Positions 8,638-17,805 of a stretch of 64,000 bases of DNA are shown one piece after another. The translations under genes were made by a program, and so were the position numbers. The DNA is from UBA3946 sp002385755. GTDB lineage: Bacteria > Bacillota_I > Bacilli_A > ML615J-28 > CAG-698. Positions within the stretch are counted from its first letter, which is position 1. Every line of letters begins with the position of its first letter. The notes below the pieces were generated by a model. The model had not been told where the DNA came from and did not search any database. It saw only the letters and a list, made by a program, of their open reading frames with translations. The stretch covers positions 62,001 through 126,000 of the forward strand of contig JBMNLX010000009.1 of assembly GCA_050953085.1 (NCBI GenBank), given 5' to 3'.

Positions 8638-10514
8638 TTGTTCCCGTGAAAAAGGTCAAGCTTGCCGTTTTGAATGATTACGAGGAAGCGCTGCTTAAAA
8701 ACTTGCAACGGTACGGCCTGTTGATGTTGATTCCGCTTGAGGAGCGGGAGGGCGAGTTGCCGGAAGACGAGCTCCTCGCGCGGACCGAAAAATCACTTCG
8801 GCTGGTGAGGGAATACCAAAGCAAAGCCGAAAGGAATCAAGAAGAGCATGTCGTCGCTTACGAGGAATTCATGCGCGTCGATGAAAGCCGTAAGGAACTT
8901 CTAATGAAAATAGAGAACAGCGGCGCGAGAATCGAGGCCTTGCGCGGCGAGATTAAAGCCAAAGAAGACGCGATATCTTTCTACCGTCCCTGGCGGGACT
9001 TGCCCGTTCCTGGCTCTCGCCTGGGCAGAAGCAGGTATTCCGTCGCGCGGATCGGTTTTATTAAACCTTACGACGCGAAGAGTTTTGCCCAAGCGGTTGA
9101 AAATATCGGCGCCGGCCATATGATCTTTGACCGCTCGCCGGACGGGCTGGCGGTCGCCGTTGTCTGTTATCTGGAGGACGACGAGGCGTTGCTTAATATC
9201 CTGAAGACTTTTGATTTTCATGAAATCACTTTGCCGGAAAAAGCGAGAACGCCGGCCGAAGTGATTTCGAGAATCGAAGAAGAGTTATCCGCCCTCCGGG
9301 AAAGCCTTAGGCGGACGGAAGCGGAATTACAGGAATACACCGAATCAAGCAAAGAACTGGAACTTTTAAGCGACCAGTTGAAAACGCAAATCGAGTTAAA
9401 GCAAGCCCCGGTAATGAAAATGCCGCGGGCTGCCTATTTGGAAGGTTGGGTGCGGGAAGACCGGGTTGACGCGCTCAAACGGGCGATAACGGAGGTTACG
9501 GACATATATGATTTGGATATCGCCGACCCCGCGCCCGAGGAAGAGCCGCCAACGGTTGTTGAAAATAAAAAATTTGTCGAACCGTTCGAGTCGATTACGG
9601 AAATGTATTCCCTACCTCATCCCGATGAGACCGACCCCAACCCGGCTTTGTCTTTTTGGTACCTATTTATTTTCGGGATGATGATGGGAGACGCCGGTTA
9701 CGGTTTTATCATTTCCCTGGCGACATTTCTTTTCCTGAAAATAAAAAAGCCCAAAGATCAAAGCGCTCGCCTTTTGAAGGTGTTTTTTTACGCGGGCATA
9801 GCGACGATTCTTTGGGGCGCGGCGTACGGCAGTTATTTTGGTTTCACCGTAAAACCCAATTTAATCGAGCCGATGAACGACCCCTTGAAAATGCTCATTG
9901 TCTCGCTCGCCGTCGGCGGTTTGCATATAATAACCGGGATCTTAATAAAAGCGTATGACGATATCCGGCGGGGAAGGTATTTCGACGCCCTCTTCGACCA
10001 GTTCAGTTGGGTATTGATTCTGGCCGGGTTAGGAATGCTGTTTGTCCCGGGTTTAGACGCCGTCGGCGGGGCGCTCGCCGTTACCGGCGCGGCGATAATT
10101 CTCGTCACCGGCGGACGGAAAAGCAAAGGAGTTTTCGGAAAGTTATTCGGCGGCTTGGGCGGGCTCTATAATGTCACCGGTTACCTGAGCGACATTCTTT
10201 CCTATTCGCGTATCCTCGCCTTAAGCCTTTCGACGGCGATTATCGGCTGGGTCATGAATATGCTTGCGGGGATGTTTACCGGCTCGGCTTTCGGTTATAT
10301 AATCGGCGCCGTTATATTTATCGTCGGTCATCTCTTTAATCTCGTGATGGGCATTTTATCGGCTTACGTGCATGACCTGCGCTTGCAGTTTATTGAGTTT
10401 TTCAATCGTTTCTATCAAGGCGGGGGATACCCGTTCGAACCTTTATCGCTTAAATTACAATATGTTGACAAAGTTAAAATTGGAAATTTACAAGGAGGTA
10501 TAAATCATGAATGA
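8634..10514 (+). CDS. ntpI: V-type ATPase subunit I (membrane a-subunit)
   Basis: A 626-residue subunit with two halves: an N-terminal cytoplasmic coiled-coil region (about 1-340) that binds the peripheral stalks, and a C-terminal membrane region (about 345-620) with 7-8 helices. The latter contains FGMMMGDAGYGF, a conserved subunit-I motif, and the LSYSRILALSLSTAII segment whose arginine (in YSRI) faces the c-ring and is needed for ion release. ATG 8634 overlaps the upstream stop by 4 bases; the end overlaps ntpK by 8. It forms the ion half-channels with NtpK. Confidence 0.93.
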   Translation: MIVPVKKVKLAVLNDYEEALLKNLQRYGLLMLIPLEEREGELPEDELLARTEKSLRLVREYQSKAERNQEEHVVAYEEFMRVDESRKELLMKIENSGARIEALRGEIKAKEDAISFYRPWRDLPVPGSRLGRSRYSVARIGFIKPYDAKSFAQAVENIGAGHMIFDRSPDGLAVAVVCYLEDDEALLNILKTFDFHEITLPEKARTPAEVISRIEEELSALRESLRRTEAELQEYTESSKELELLSDQLKTQIELKQAPVMKMPRAAYLEGWVREDRVDALKRAITEVTDIYDLDIADPAPEEEPPTVVENKKFVEPFESITEMYSLPHPDETDPNPALSFWYLFIFGMMMGDAGYGFIISLATFLFLKIKKPKDQSARLLKVFFYAGIATILWGAAYGSYFGFTVKPNLIEPMNDPLKMLIVSLAVGGLHIITGILIKAYDDIRRGRYFDALFDQFSWVLILAGLGMLFVPGLDAVGGALAVTGAAIILVTGGRKSKGVFGKLFGGLGGLYNVTGYLSDILSYSRILALSLSTAIIGWVMNMLAGMFTGSAFGYIIGAVIFIVGHLFNLVMGILSAYVHDLRLQFIEFFNRFYQGGGYPFEPLSLKLQYVDKVKIGNLQGGINHE

Positions 10515-10980
10515 TGGATTGCTTATTGCCATAATCGGCGCCGCCCTGGCCGCGATTTTACCGGGAATCGGCTCCGCGATCGGCGTGCAAATGGGAGGAA
10601 GGGCGGCTTCCGGCGTCATGTCGGAAAAACCGGAACTTTTCGTGAGGCTGCTTATTCTTCAAGCCCTTCCGGGAACGCAAGGGATTTACGGATTTTTGAC
10701 CGCAGTCATTTTAATTAACAGGCTTGGCCTGCTCGGCGGAAGCGCGCCGGCGTTGACCACGGGACAAGGCTGGCTGTTTTTTGGGGCTTGCATGCCGATA
10801 ACGATTGTCGGGCTTTTATCCGCTTTATACCAGGCGAGAACCGCGGTAAGCGCCATTCACATGACGGCCAAACAACCGAAAGCCTCGACCAGCGGTATGA
10901 TTATGACGGCGGTTGTCGAGACATACGCGATCCTCGCGCTTTTGGCTGGCCTGTTGTTGATTTGGAACATCCCGTTTTAG
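10507..10980 (+). CDS. ntpK: V-type ATPase proteolipid subunit K (Na+-type ligands)
   Basis: A 157-residue proteolipid with four helices from a duplicated hairpin. The second hairpin has the ion-carrying glutamate E138 (VVETYA); the first has glutamine in place of it (LPGTQGIYGF). Compared from memory with E. hirae NtpK, the Na+ ligands Thr64, Gln65, Gln110 and Glu139, and Tyr68, correspond here to T57, Q58, Q109, E138 and Y61, all retained. This predicts a sodium-translocating rotor, though ion choice needs measurement. AAGGAGG (10492-10498) is a strong ribosome site, suiting the high copy number of the ring subunit. Confidence 0.93.
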   Translation: MNDGLLIAIIGAALAAILPGIGSAIGVQMGGRAASGVMSEKPELFVRLLILQALPGTQGIYGFLTAVILINRLGLLGGSAPALTTGQGWLFFGACMPITIVGLLSALYQARTAVSAIHMTAKQPKASTSGMIMTAVVETYAILALLAGLLLIWNIPF

Positions 10981-10997
10981 AAATGGGTGAGGTTCTT

Positions 10998-11627
10998 TTG
11001 GCGGAAAATAAATTATACGAGAAAATAATCGAAAAAGGCAAGGCCGAGGCGAAGGCGATTGTTACCGCCGGCGAAGCAAAAGCCGGTCAAATCGCCGAAG
11101 AGATCTTGTCCGCGGCGCGCGCCGAGGCGGATAAAATAATTTCGGAAGCCAAACTCCGCGCGGACGACCGGATAAAAACGAAAACAATCGAGTTCGAACA
11201 GCAGGCCAGACACAAATTATTGAAGGCAAAGAAGGAACTGATTGAGCGGGTGATCTCCGCCGCGGCGGCGAAACTCAAAGAACTTCCCGACGAGAAGTTT
11301 GTCGAGCTTACTGTAAAAATGCTTAAAAGAGAATCGCTCGCGGGCGACGAGATTGTCAAGGTATCCGCAGACGAGTTCGCGCGGTATAAGCGCCTGTTTT
11401 GCTCCGGCAAAGAAAAGGAAGGCCTTCACGATCTTGACAAATTGAACGACCTGCTCGGCCCGGGTTTGGGTTTGCGGCTGTCTTCCGAAGCGGTAGACAT
11501 CGACGGCGGGTTTATTCTCGTCGGTCGTGATTATGACATTGATCTTTCATACGAGGCGATTCTTTCCGCGCTTAAAGAAAGCCGCGAACCGGAGATTGCG
11601 AAATTACTTTTCCGGACGGAGGGGTAA
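10998..11627 (+). CDS. ntpE: V-type ATPase subunit E
   Basis: About 209 residues. The N-terminal third is a charged helix (IIEKGKAEAKAIVTAGEAKA) that pairs with the NtpF-type subunit in the peripheral stalk; the C-terminal part is the globular domain that binds the catalytic head, with DIDGGFILVGRDYDIDLSYEA as the typical end of subunit E. Two starts are possible: ATG 10983, directly after the ntpK stop, or TTG 10998, which has GGGTGAGG (10985-10992) at the right distance. TTG is preferred. The stop is one base before the ntpC start codon. Confidence 0.88.
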   Translation: MAENKLYEKIIEKGKAEAKAIVTAGEAKAGQIAEEILSAARAEADKIISEAKLRADDRIKTKTIEFEQQARHKLLKAKKELIERVISAAAAKLKELPDEKFVELTVKMLKRESLAGDEIVKVSADEFARYKRLFCSGKEKEGLHDLDKLNDLLGPGLGLRLSSEAVDIDGGFILVGRDYDIDLSYEAILSALKESREPEIAKLLFRTEG

Positions 11628-11628
11628 A

Positions 11629-12561
11629 ATGAATTATCCATACGCCAACGGGATAATCAGCGCTATCGAAGGCCGGCTATTGAACCGCGGGCATTACGCG
11701 AAATTGGCGAAGATGAAAAAGGACGAGTTTTTAAAACAACTTCGCGATTTTGGCTACGGCGAGGGAGGCGACTCGCTTGAGGATATTATTGCTTCGGAGC
11801 TGGCGGTATTAAGACAATTTTTCGACGAGATTTCCCCCGACCGGCGCTTGACCGATTTGTTTTTTATCGAGATTGACGCCGTCAATATTAAAGCTGCTTT
11901 TAAGAGAAAACTATTCTCCGCCGCGACCGAACTTTACATGCCGGGCGGAAACATCTCCGCGGAGGCGCTGGAGTTGGCCGTCTTTGCCGACGACTACTCG
12001 CTTTTGGACAAAAACTCCGCCGGCCTGGTGAGGGAAATCGCCGTGGCCGCGGGAGAGACCGCCGATCCCCGGCGTTTCAGCGCGCTTGCCGATAAAATTG
12101 TCTATCGCGACGTTTTCCGGCGGATGCCTCTTTTGGCCGATTCGGCGCTGAAAGCCTATTTTCAGACCGTGGTCGACACGAAAAACATCGTGATGCTGCT
12201 TCGCTCGAAAGCGCTCGGTTGGGATTTATCGCGGTTCGGCGAGATGTTTCTTTCGGGCGGATTGATTCCTTACCGGGTATTCGAAGAGGCGCGCGCGTCC
12301 GATAACGAGACGCTTGCGGTTTGTTTTAAAGATTATTACGCGGAAAAAATCGGCCTCGGGTTAAAGAAATATTTTCAAAGCGGGAATATCGACGTTTTGG
12401 AGCGTTATTTCGAACAATTGATAATCAACGTCATGAAAAACTACCGCTACGATTCTTTCGGCATCGGACCGATTATCTATTATTACCTGGCGAGGCAGGC
12501 GGAAGCCAGCAATATCCGTTTGCTTTACGCGGGGGACGAAGCCGATTTAATCGAATATTGA
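11629..12561 (+). CDS. ntpC: V-type ATPase subunit C (d-type rotor adaptor)
   Basis: A 310-residue, largely helical protein of the AC39/subunit C family, the funnel that joins the central stalk (D, G) to the proteolipid ring. It starts MNYPYANGIISAIEGRLL and has the family-typical repeated three-helix pattern with YFQTVVDTKNIVMLLRSKA in the middle. GGAGGGG (11618-11624) overlaps the ntpE stop and sets ATG 11629 as the start. Position in the operon agrees with the E. hirae order. Confidence 0.9.
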   Translation: MNYPYANGIISAIEGRLLNRGHYAKLAKMKKDEFLKQLRDFGYGEGGDSLEDIIASELAVLRQFFDEISPDRRLTDLFFIEIDAVNIKAAFKRKLFSAATELYMPGGNISAEALELAVFADDYSLLDKNSAGLVREIAVAAGETADPRRFSALADKIVYRDVFRRMPLLADSALKAYFQTVVDTKNIVMLLRSKALGWDLSRFGEMFLSGGLIPYRVFEEARASDNETLAVCFKDYYAEKIGLGLKKYFQSGNIDVLERYFEQLIINVMKNYRYDSFGIGPIIYYYLARQAEASNIRLLYAGDEADLIEY

Positions 12562-12577
12562 GAAAGGCGGGAACGAT

Positions 12578-12895
12578 ATGAAAGAAAGAAACGACATCGC
12601 CATCATTGGCGGCGACGACGCCGTGGTTTTGTTTAACGCCGTCGGCATCAAAACGCATATTGTAAAAAGCCCGTTCGAGGCGGAAAAAATCGTCGCCCGG
12701 CTGGCGCAGGAAAGGTGCCGAATTATATTTTTAGCGGAAGACATATATGAGGCCGTTCCCGAAACGGTGGAGAAATATCAGTATTCGCCGTTTCCGATAA
12801 TCATCCCGCTCCCGACGAAAACCGACTCCAAAGGCGTCGGGTTAGAGAAGATTAAAGATAACGTGGAAAAAGCCATCGGGATTAACATATTTTAG
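12578..12895 (+). CDS. ntpG: V-type ATPase subunit F (NtpG)
   Basis: A 105-residue protein with a CheY-like fold: IAIIGGDDAVVLFNAVGI opens it and IIIPLPTKTDSKGVGLEKIK is the conserved end. In V/A-ATPases this subunit caps the central shaft with subunit D and modulates activity. AAAGGCGGG (12563-12571) precedes ATG 12578. It lies between subunits C and A as expected. Confidence 0.9.
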   Translation: MKERNDIAIIGGDDAVVLFNAVGIKTHIVKSPFEAEKIVARLAQERCRIIFLAEDIYEAVPETVEKYQYSPFPIIIPLPTKTDSKGVGLEKIKDNVEKAIGINIF

Positions 12896-12912
12896 AAAGG
12901 TTGGTGGCAGTG

Positions 12913-14700
12913 ATGAAAAATGAGAAAAAAGCCGGGATTATTACCAAGGTGTCCGGCCCTTTGGTAGTGGCGAAGAACATGGCCGACGTCCAGATGTATG
13001 ACGTCGTCCGCGTCAGCGATAAATTATTGTTCGGGGAAGTTATCGAGTTAAGGGGCGACAGGGCATCGATCCAGGTTTACGAGGAAACGGCCGGCATCGG
13101 TCCCGGCGAGCCCGTCTATTACACGGACGAGCCCCTATCGGTTGAGCTTGGCCCCGGTTTGATCGAGAGTATCTTCGACGGCATTCAAAGGCCGCTTGAT
13201 TTAATATATAAAAGCGCGGGCGACCGCATCCCCTTGGGCATAGACGTTCCCCGGTTAAACCGCGAGCGCAAATGGGATTTTAAAGCGGTTGCGAAAGAAG
13301 GCGACCGCGTGGTGACGGGCGACGTCCTCGGCGAAGTTCAGGAAACGTCCGTCGTTCTTCACAAAATCATGGTTCCTCAGGACACGGAGGGAACCGTGAC
13401 GTGGATAAGCGAGGGACCGGCGACGATTACCGACGTTATCGCCCGCGTCAAGGGAGACGACGGCAAGGAAAAAGAAATCACGATGTTGCAGAAGTGGCCC
13501 GTGCGGAAATCCCGGCCGTATAAACAGAAGCTGGCGCCGCGGGAGCCGATGGTGACGGGACAGCGCGTGATTGACACGTTTTTCCCGATCGCGATTGGCG
13601 GCATAGCGGCGATCCCGGGACCCTTTGGCAGCGGGAAGACCGTCGTCCAGCATCAACTCGCAAAATGGGCCGACGCCGACATTATCGTTTATGTCGGCTG
13701 CGGCGAGCGCGGCAACGAGATGACCGACGTTTTGAACGAGTTTCCCCGCCTGCATGACCCCAAGACCGGCGAATATTTGATTAAAAGAACGGTGCTTATC
13801 GCCAATACGTCAAATATGCCGGTCGCCGCGCGCGAGGCCTCGATTTACACCGGGATCACCATCGCCGAGTACTACCGCGACATGGGCTACCGCGTCGCGA
13901 TTATGGCCGATTCGACCTCGCGATGGGCGGAGGCTTTGCGGGAAATGTCCGGGCGTTTGGAAGAGATGCCGGGCGAGGAAGGCTATCCCGCTTATCTTTC
14001 GTCCCGCCTCGCCGAGTTTTACGAGCGGGCGGGTCTTGTCAAGTGCATGGGAACCGAAGAGCGGATCGGCGCGATTTCAGCTATCGGCGCCGTGTCGCCC
14101 CCGGGCGGAGACACGTCCGAGCCGGTATCGCAGGCGACGCTTCGCATCGTCAAGGTCTTTTGGGGCTTAAGCGCCGCTTTGGCGTATCGCCGTCATTTCC
14201 CGGCCATCGATTGGCTAAGGAGCTACTCGCTTTACGAGGACAACTTGCGTGACTATTTTGATTCGCGCGTGCAAAAGGACTGGTCCAAGCAAGTGCAAAC
14301 GGCGATGGAGATTCTTCATCAAGAATCTCAGCTTGAGGAGATCGTCCGTCTTGTCGGGATTGATTCCCTGGAGTTCCAGGATCGCCTGACGATGGAATGC
14401 GCCCGCAGTATCCGAGAGGATTTCTTGCATCAAATTGCTTTTGACGAGGTTGACACTTACACCTCGCTAAACAAACAGTACGGGATTTTAAAAGCGATCC
14501 TCTCTTGGTATCGTCTTGGCCAAAAGGGACTGAAGGAGCATCTTAATTTCTCCGATATCGCCAATATGAAGATTCGGGAAAAGATTGGCAGGATGAAATA
14601 TATAGTCGAGAAGGATTTCGCTTCGGAGTTTAAAGAAATTATGAACGAAATCGAGAGCGAATACGAGAATTTATTGGCGGGTGATGAATTCGATGCCTAA
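12913..14700 (+). CDS. ntpA: V-type ATPase catalytic subunit A
   Basis: A 595-residue catalytic subunit. It has the beta-barrel start (GIITKVSGPLVVAKNM), the bulge region specific to A subunits, Walker A GPFGSGKT (about residues 237-244), the catalytic glutamate motif CGERGNEMTDVL, and the ADSTSRWAEALREMSGRL segment. Length matches the family. In-frame TTG 12901 and GTG 12904 lie before ATG 12913; ATG is preferred since GG-rich sequence (12899-12907) precedes it. The end overlaps ntpB by 8 bases, giving coupled 1:1 translation of A and B. It hydrolyses or makes ATP at three A-B interfaces. Confidence 0.96.
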   Translation: MKNEKKAGIITKVSGPLVVAKNMADVQMYDVVRVSDKLLFGEVIELRGDRASIQVYEETAGIGPGEPVYYTDEPLSVELGPGLIESIFDGIQRPLDLIYKSAGDRIPLGIDVPRLNRERKWDFKAVAKEGDRVVTGDVLGEVQETSVVLHKIMVPQDTEGTVTWISEGPATITDVIARVKGDDGKEKEITMLQKWPVRKSRPYKQKLAPREPMVTGQRVIDTFFPIAIGGIAAIPGPFGSGKTVVQHQLAKWADADIIVYVGCGERGNEMTDVLNEFPRLHDPKTGEYLIKRTVLIANTSNMPVAAREASIYTGITIAEYYRDMGYRVAIMADSTSRWAEALREMSGRLEEMPGEEGYPAYLSSRLAEFYERAGLVKCMGTEERIGAISAIGAVSPPGGDTSEPVSQATLRIVKVFWGLSAALAYRRHFPAIDWLRSYSLYEDNLRDYFDSRVQKDWSKQVQTAMEILHQESQLEEIVRLVGIDSLEFQDRLTMECARSIREDFLHQIAFDEVDTYTSLNKQYGILKAILSWYRLGQKGLKEHLNFSDIANMKIREKIGRMKYIVEKDFASEFKEIMNEIESEYENLLAGDEFDA

Positions 14701-16069
14701 AGAATATAAAACCATCCGGGAAGTTGTCGGCCCCTTGGTATTGGTCGAAGGCGTTTCCGGCGTCAAATACGACGAGTTGGTAAAAATCAAACAATCTTCC
14801 GGCGACGAGCGGATTGGCCGCGTGCTTGAAGTTGACGAGGATAGGGCGTTGGTCCAGCTTTTTTCGTCGACCCACGGGCTTAGAATCGCCGACTCCAAGG
14901 CGGTTTTCTTGGGCCGGGGGATTGAGATCAAACTCTCGCCCGACGTCTTGGGTCGCGTTTTCGACGGTTTGGGACGCCCGATTGACGGCGGCGGGGAAAT
15001 AATCCCCGAAAGGATTGTCGATATCAACGAGGCGCCGCTCAACCCCGTTGCCCGCGATTACCCTTCGGAATTCATTCAAACCGGAATTAGCGCCATCGAC
15101 GGGCTGAACACGCTCGTTCGCGGGCAAAAGTTGCCGATATTCTCGGGCTCAGGCCTGCCTCACGCCCGTCTCGCGGCGCAGATTGCCCGCCAGGCGAGAG
15201 TCAGGGGTAAAGACGAGCAGTTCGCGGTCGTGTTCGCGGCGGTAGGTATTACTTTTGAGGAAGTTGATTTCTTTATCAAAGACTTCCAGAGATCCGGCGC
15301 GATCGAGCGCTCGGTCTTGTTCATGAATCTGGCCAACGACCCGGCGATCGAGAGAATCGCGACGCCGCGGATGGCGATTACCTGCGCGGAATATCTCGCC
15401 TATACACTCGGCATGCACGTTCTCGTTATTATTACCGATATTACCAATTACGCGGAAGCGCTCCGCGAAGTATCGGCGGCCCGGAAGGAAGTTCCGGGAC
15501 GGCGCGGTTATCCCGGTTATATGTACACCGACTTGGCTTCGCTCTATGAACGCGCGGGCCGAATCAGAGGCAATAAAGGCTCGATTACGCAGATCCCGAT
15601 TCTGACGATGCCCGAGGACGACAAAACCCACCCGATTCCCGACTTGACTGGCTATATCACCGAGGGTCAAATCATTTTATCGCGCGATTTGTATTTACGG
15701 GGAATTTTTCCGCCAATCGACGTTTTGCCTTCGCTTAGCCGGCTTAAGGATAAAGGAATCGGCCAGGGAAAAACGCGCGAGGACCATTCGGAGACGATGA
15801 ACCAGCTTTTCGCCGCCTACGCCCGCGGGAAGGAAGCGAAGGAACTCGCGACTATTCTCGGCGAAGCGGCCCTTTCCGATATGGATAAATTATATAGCGA
15901 GTTTGCGGACGCGTTTGAAAAAGAGTATGTCGCGCAAGGGTACTATACCAACCGCAGCATCGAGGAGACGCTCGATATCGGCTGGCGCCTGCTTTCCATT
16001 CTCCCGAAATCCGAGCTTAAAAGAATCAGCCTTAAGAACATTGAAAAGTATTATCCGAAAGAGGTGTAG
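14693..16069 (+). CDS. ntpB: V-type ATPase regulatory subunit B
   Basis: 458 residues, the same length as E. hirae NtpB from memory. It opens MPKEYKTIREVVGPLVLVEG and contains IPIFSGSGLPHARLAAQIARQ, where the P-loop of subunit A is replaced, as in all non-catalytic B subunits; YTDLASLYERAGRI and the PSLSRLKDKGIG region follow. The start is ATG 14693, with GGCGGGTG at 14676-14683; two codons further upstream (14681, 14684) would fall on that ribosome site. It contributes the arginine finger to the A-B interface. Confidence 0.95.
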   Translation: MPKEYKTIREVVGPLVLVEGVSGVKYDELVKIKQSSGDERIGRVLEVDEDRALVQLFSSTHGLRIADSKAVFLGRGIEIKLSPDVLGRVFDGLGRPIDGGGEIIPERIVDINEAPLNPVARDYPSEFIQTGISAIDGLNTLVRGQKLPIFSGSGLPHARLAAQIARQARVRGKDEQFAVVFAAVGITFEEVDFFIKDFQRSGAIERSVLFMNLANDPAIERIATPRMAITCAEYLAYTLGMHVLVIITDITNYAEALREVSAARKEVPGRRGYPGYMYTDLASLYERAGRIRGNKGSITQIPILTMPEDDKTHPIPDLTGYITEGQIILSRDLYLRGIFPPIDVLPSLSRLKDKGIGQGKTREDHSETMNQLFAAYARGKEAKELATILGEAALSDMDKLYSEFADAFEKEYVAQGYYTNRSIEETLDIGWRLLSILPKSELKRISLKNIEKYYPKEV

Positions 16070-16072
16070 GAT

Positions 16073-16717
16073 ATGGCGCTTACCCGCGTAAACCCCACCC
16101 GGATGGAACTTTTTAGGCTCAAAAAACAGCTGGCGATCGCCCGACGCGGCCATAAGCTCTTAAAGGATAAACAGGACGAAATGGTGCGCCAGTTTATGAT
16201 GATTATCCGGGAAACGAGGGAAATTCGAATCGAAGTCGAGGAACAACTTAAAAAAATCATATCCCGCTACGCCAAAGCGAAACTGAAGGCGAGACGGGAG
16301 ACGATTCTCGAAGCCTTGATGGTTCCCGCCAAGGCGCTTAAAATCGCGTCCGGCTCAAAAACTGTTATGAATATCAAACTCCCGACGGTGAGTTTCGCCG
16401 ACGAGGGAAAAATTGACTTAACTTACGGTTTTGCTTTCACCCCAGGCGATCTTGACAAAGCGGTATTGGCGTTGTCGGAATTATTGCCGCGGCTGATCAA
16501 ACTAGCCGAGTTGGAGAAACAATCCGATATGCTCGCCAAGGAAATCGAAAAAACGCGTCGCCGCGTAAACGCCATTGAGTTCGTGATGATCCCGGAAATG
16601 ACGGAAACGATAAAATACATTACGATGAAACTTGAGGATAACGAAAGAAGCAATATTATCAGGCTAATGAAAAGTAAAGAAATCATTATGGCCAAAACAA
16701 CCAGCCTTTCCGATTAA
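16073..16717 (+). CDS. ntpD: V-type ATPase central-shaft subunit D
   Basis: 214 residues, two long antiparallel helices flanking a short middle segment: RVNPTRMELFRLKKQLAIAR at the N-terminus and TRRRVNAIEFVMIPEMTETI near the C-terminus are family signatures. It forms the rotating axle inside the A3B3 head with NtpG. AAAGAGGTG precedes ATG 16073 by about 8 bases. It is the last gene of the operon; the terminator stem begins within its last codons. Confidence 0.94.
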   Translation: MALTRVNPTRMELFRLKKQLAIARRGHKLLKDKQDEMVRQFMMIIRETREIRIEVEEQLKKIISRYAKAKLKARRETILEALMVPAKALKIASGSKTVMNIKLPTVSFADEGKIDLTYGFAFTPGDLDKAVLALSELLPRLIKLAELEKQSDMLAKEIEKTRRRVNAIEFVMIPEMTETIKYITMKLEDNERSNIIRLMKSKEIIMAKTTSLSD

Positions 16718-16736
16718 TTCGCAAAGGCTTTTTTTC
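16703..16736 (+). terminator. Terminator of the V-ATPase operon
   Basis: AGCCTTT (16703-16709) pairs with AAAGGCT (16723-16729), followed by seven Ts. The stop codon of ntpD lies inside the loop. Confidence 0.85.
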
Positions 16737-16761
16737 CGGTCTTTTAATCTGGCGGAAGTCA

Positions 16762-16770
16762 TGATATAAT
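16762..16770 (+). promoter_or_regulatory. Extended -10 promoter
   Basis: TGATATAAT, 32 bases before the GTG start at 16802. Confidence 0.6.
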
Positions 16771-16801
16771 AAAACCAGCATCGAAAGACGGGGAGAATCA
16801 C

Positions 16802-17728
16802 GTGAGAAAAATTAACTTTGCCGGATTCGCGCTGTTGTTTTTATTCGCGGCTTTGACGCTTGGGGCGTCAATTTATCGCGTTTATCATAAGTCGCTTGTC
16901 CTCGCCGGCGGGTTTTTATTGCCGGGCGTTTTGCTATTGTTTTCCCTGGTAAAAATAAAAATCCCCTCCGTGAAAGAGGAGGGGTATTTAGGCGACTTTC
17001 TGGCTGTTTTTGTCGCGGCGATTCTTACTTATGTCATCTCCCGGTATCTTAAAATAAACGCGTTTTTAGTTTCGCCTTTTATTGGCATCGTCGGCGCGTT
17101 ACTTTACCGCCGCAGGCAGTTGCCGTTGTTTTGCGGGTCTTTCGCGGGGATGACTAATCCCGAGATTTTAGATATTCTCCCGTTTATCGCGGCGTCTTTA
17201 ATAGTGGCGGGGTCGTATTTGCTTGCGAAAGGCGTCTATAACGGGTACGGCGGGAAACTTGGAACAATCGCTTTTTCCGGTTGTTTTTTAGTATCGCTCG
17301 CGGGCGCGAACTTTTTAACCGCTACCCAAAGTTACATGTCCCGACAAATACTTTTGATTATTGCTTGTGGCGTCCTCGCCGCCACAATCAGTTATATTAT
17401 CAATAATATGCTTAAACTCGGTCCGGTAATCGCGAGCTCCGTAGTCGGGTTGGCCGGGGCCATATTGCTTTTTGCAAAGAACCCGGAAATCGCGATGTTT
17501 ACGCCCGTTATCTACGGGGCATCGTTTGTCGGGATGACATCGAAAAAAGTTATTACGAACATCACGCTAATCGCTTTGGCCGGCGCGGCCTTCGGATTCG
17601 TTTATTGTTTTAATCCGCTTTGCGGGGTCGGCGGGAAATTAGGCGCCACCGCTTTTACCTCGGTACTTTGCGCATATGGATTGAAAAACTTAATTATGTT
17701 TTTCCGCCCGGGGATGGCGGGGAAATAA
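16802..17728 (+). CDS. Multi-pass membrane protein with internal duplication
   Basis: A 308-residue protein of unrecognised family with about ten hydrophobic helices and short loops. Two halves repeat the same pattern: GSFAGMTNPEIL then GGKLGTIAFSG in the first (about 112-160), and GASFVGMTSKKVI then GGKLGATAFTS in the second (about 240-295). Such duplicated hydrophobic repeats with conserved Gly/Thr loops are common in transporters, so a transport role is plausible but unproven. GTG 16802 is preceded by CGGGGAG. It has its own promoter and no obvious operon partner; the next gene starts 77 bases later behind its own promoter-like sequence. Confidence 0.7.
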   Translation: MRKINFAGFALLFLFAALTLGASIYRVYHKSLVLAGGFLLPGVLLLFSLVKIKIPSVKEEGYLGDFLAVFVAAILTYVISRYLKINAFLVSPFIGIVGALLYRRRQLPLFCGSFAGMTNPEILDILPFIAASLIVAGSYLLAKGVYNGYGGKLGTIAFSGCFLVSLAGANFLTATQSYMSRQILLIIACGVLAATISYIINNMLKLGPVIASSVVGLAGAILLFAKNPEIAMFTPVIYGASFVGMTSKKVITNITLIALAGAAFGFVYCFNPLCGVGGKLGATAFTSVLCAYGLKNLIMFFRPGMAGK

Positions 17729-17805
17729 AAATATTGTTTTTATCTTTCTAAAATTGACGGAAAATGATAAAATAATATATAAGAAGAGGGAAAGGAATTG
17801 ACGAT

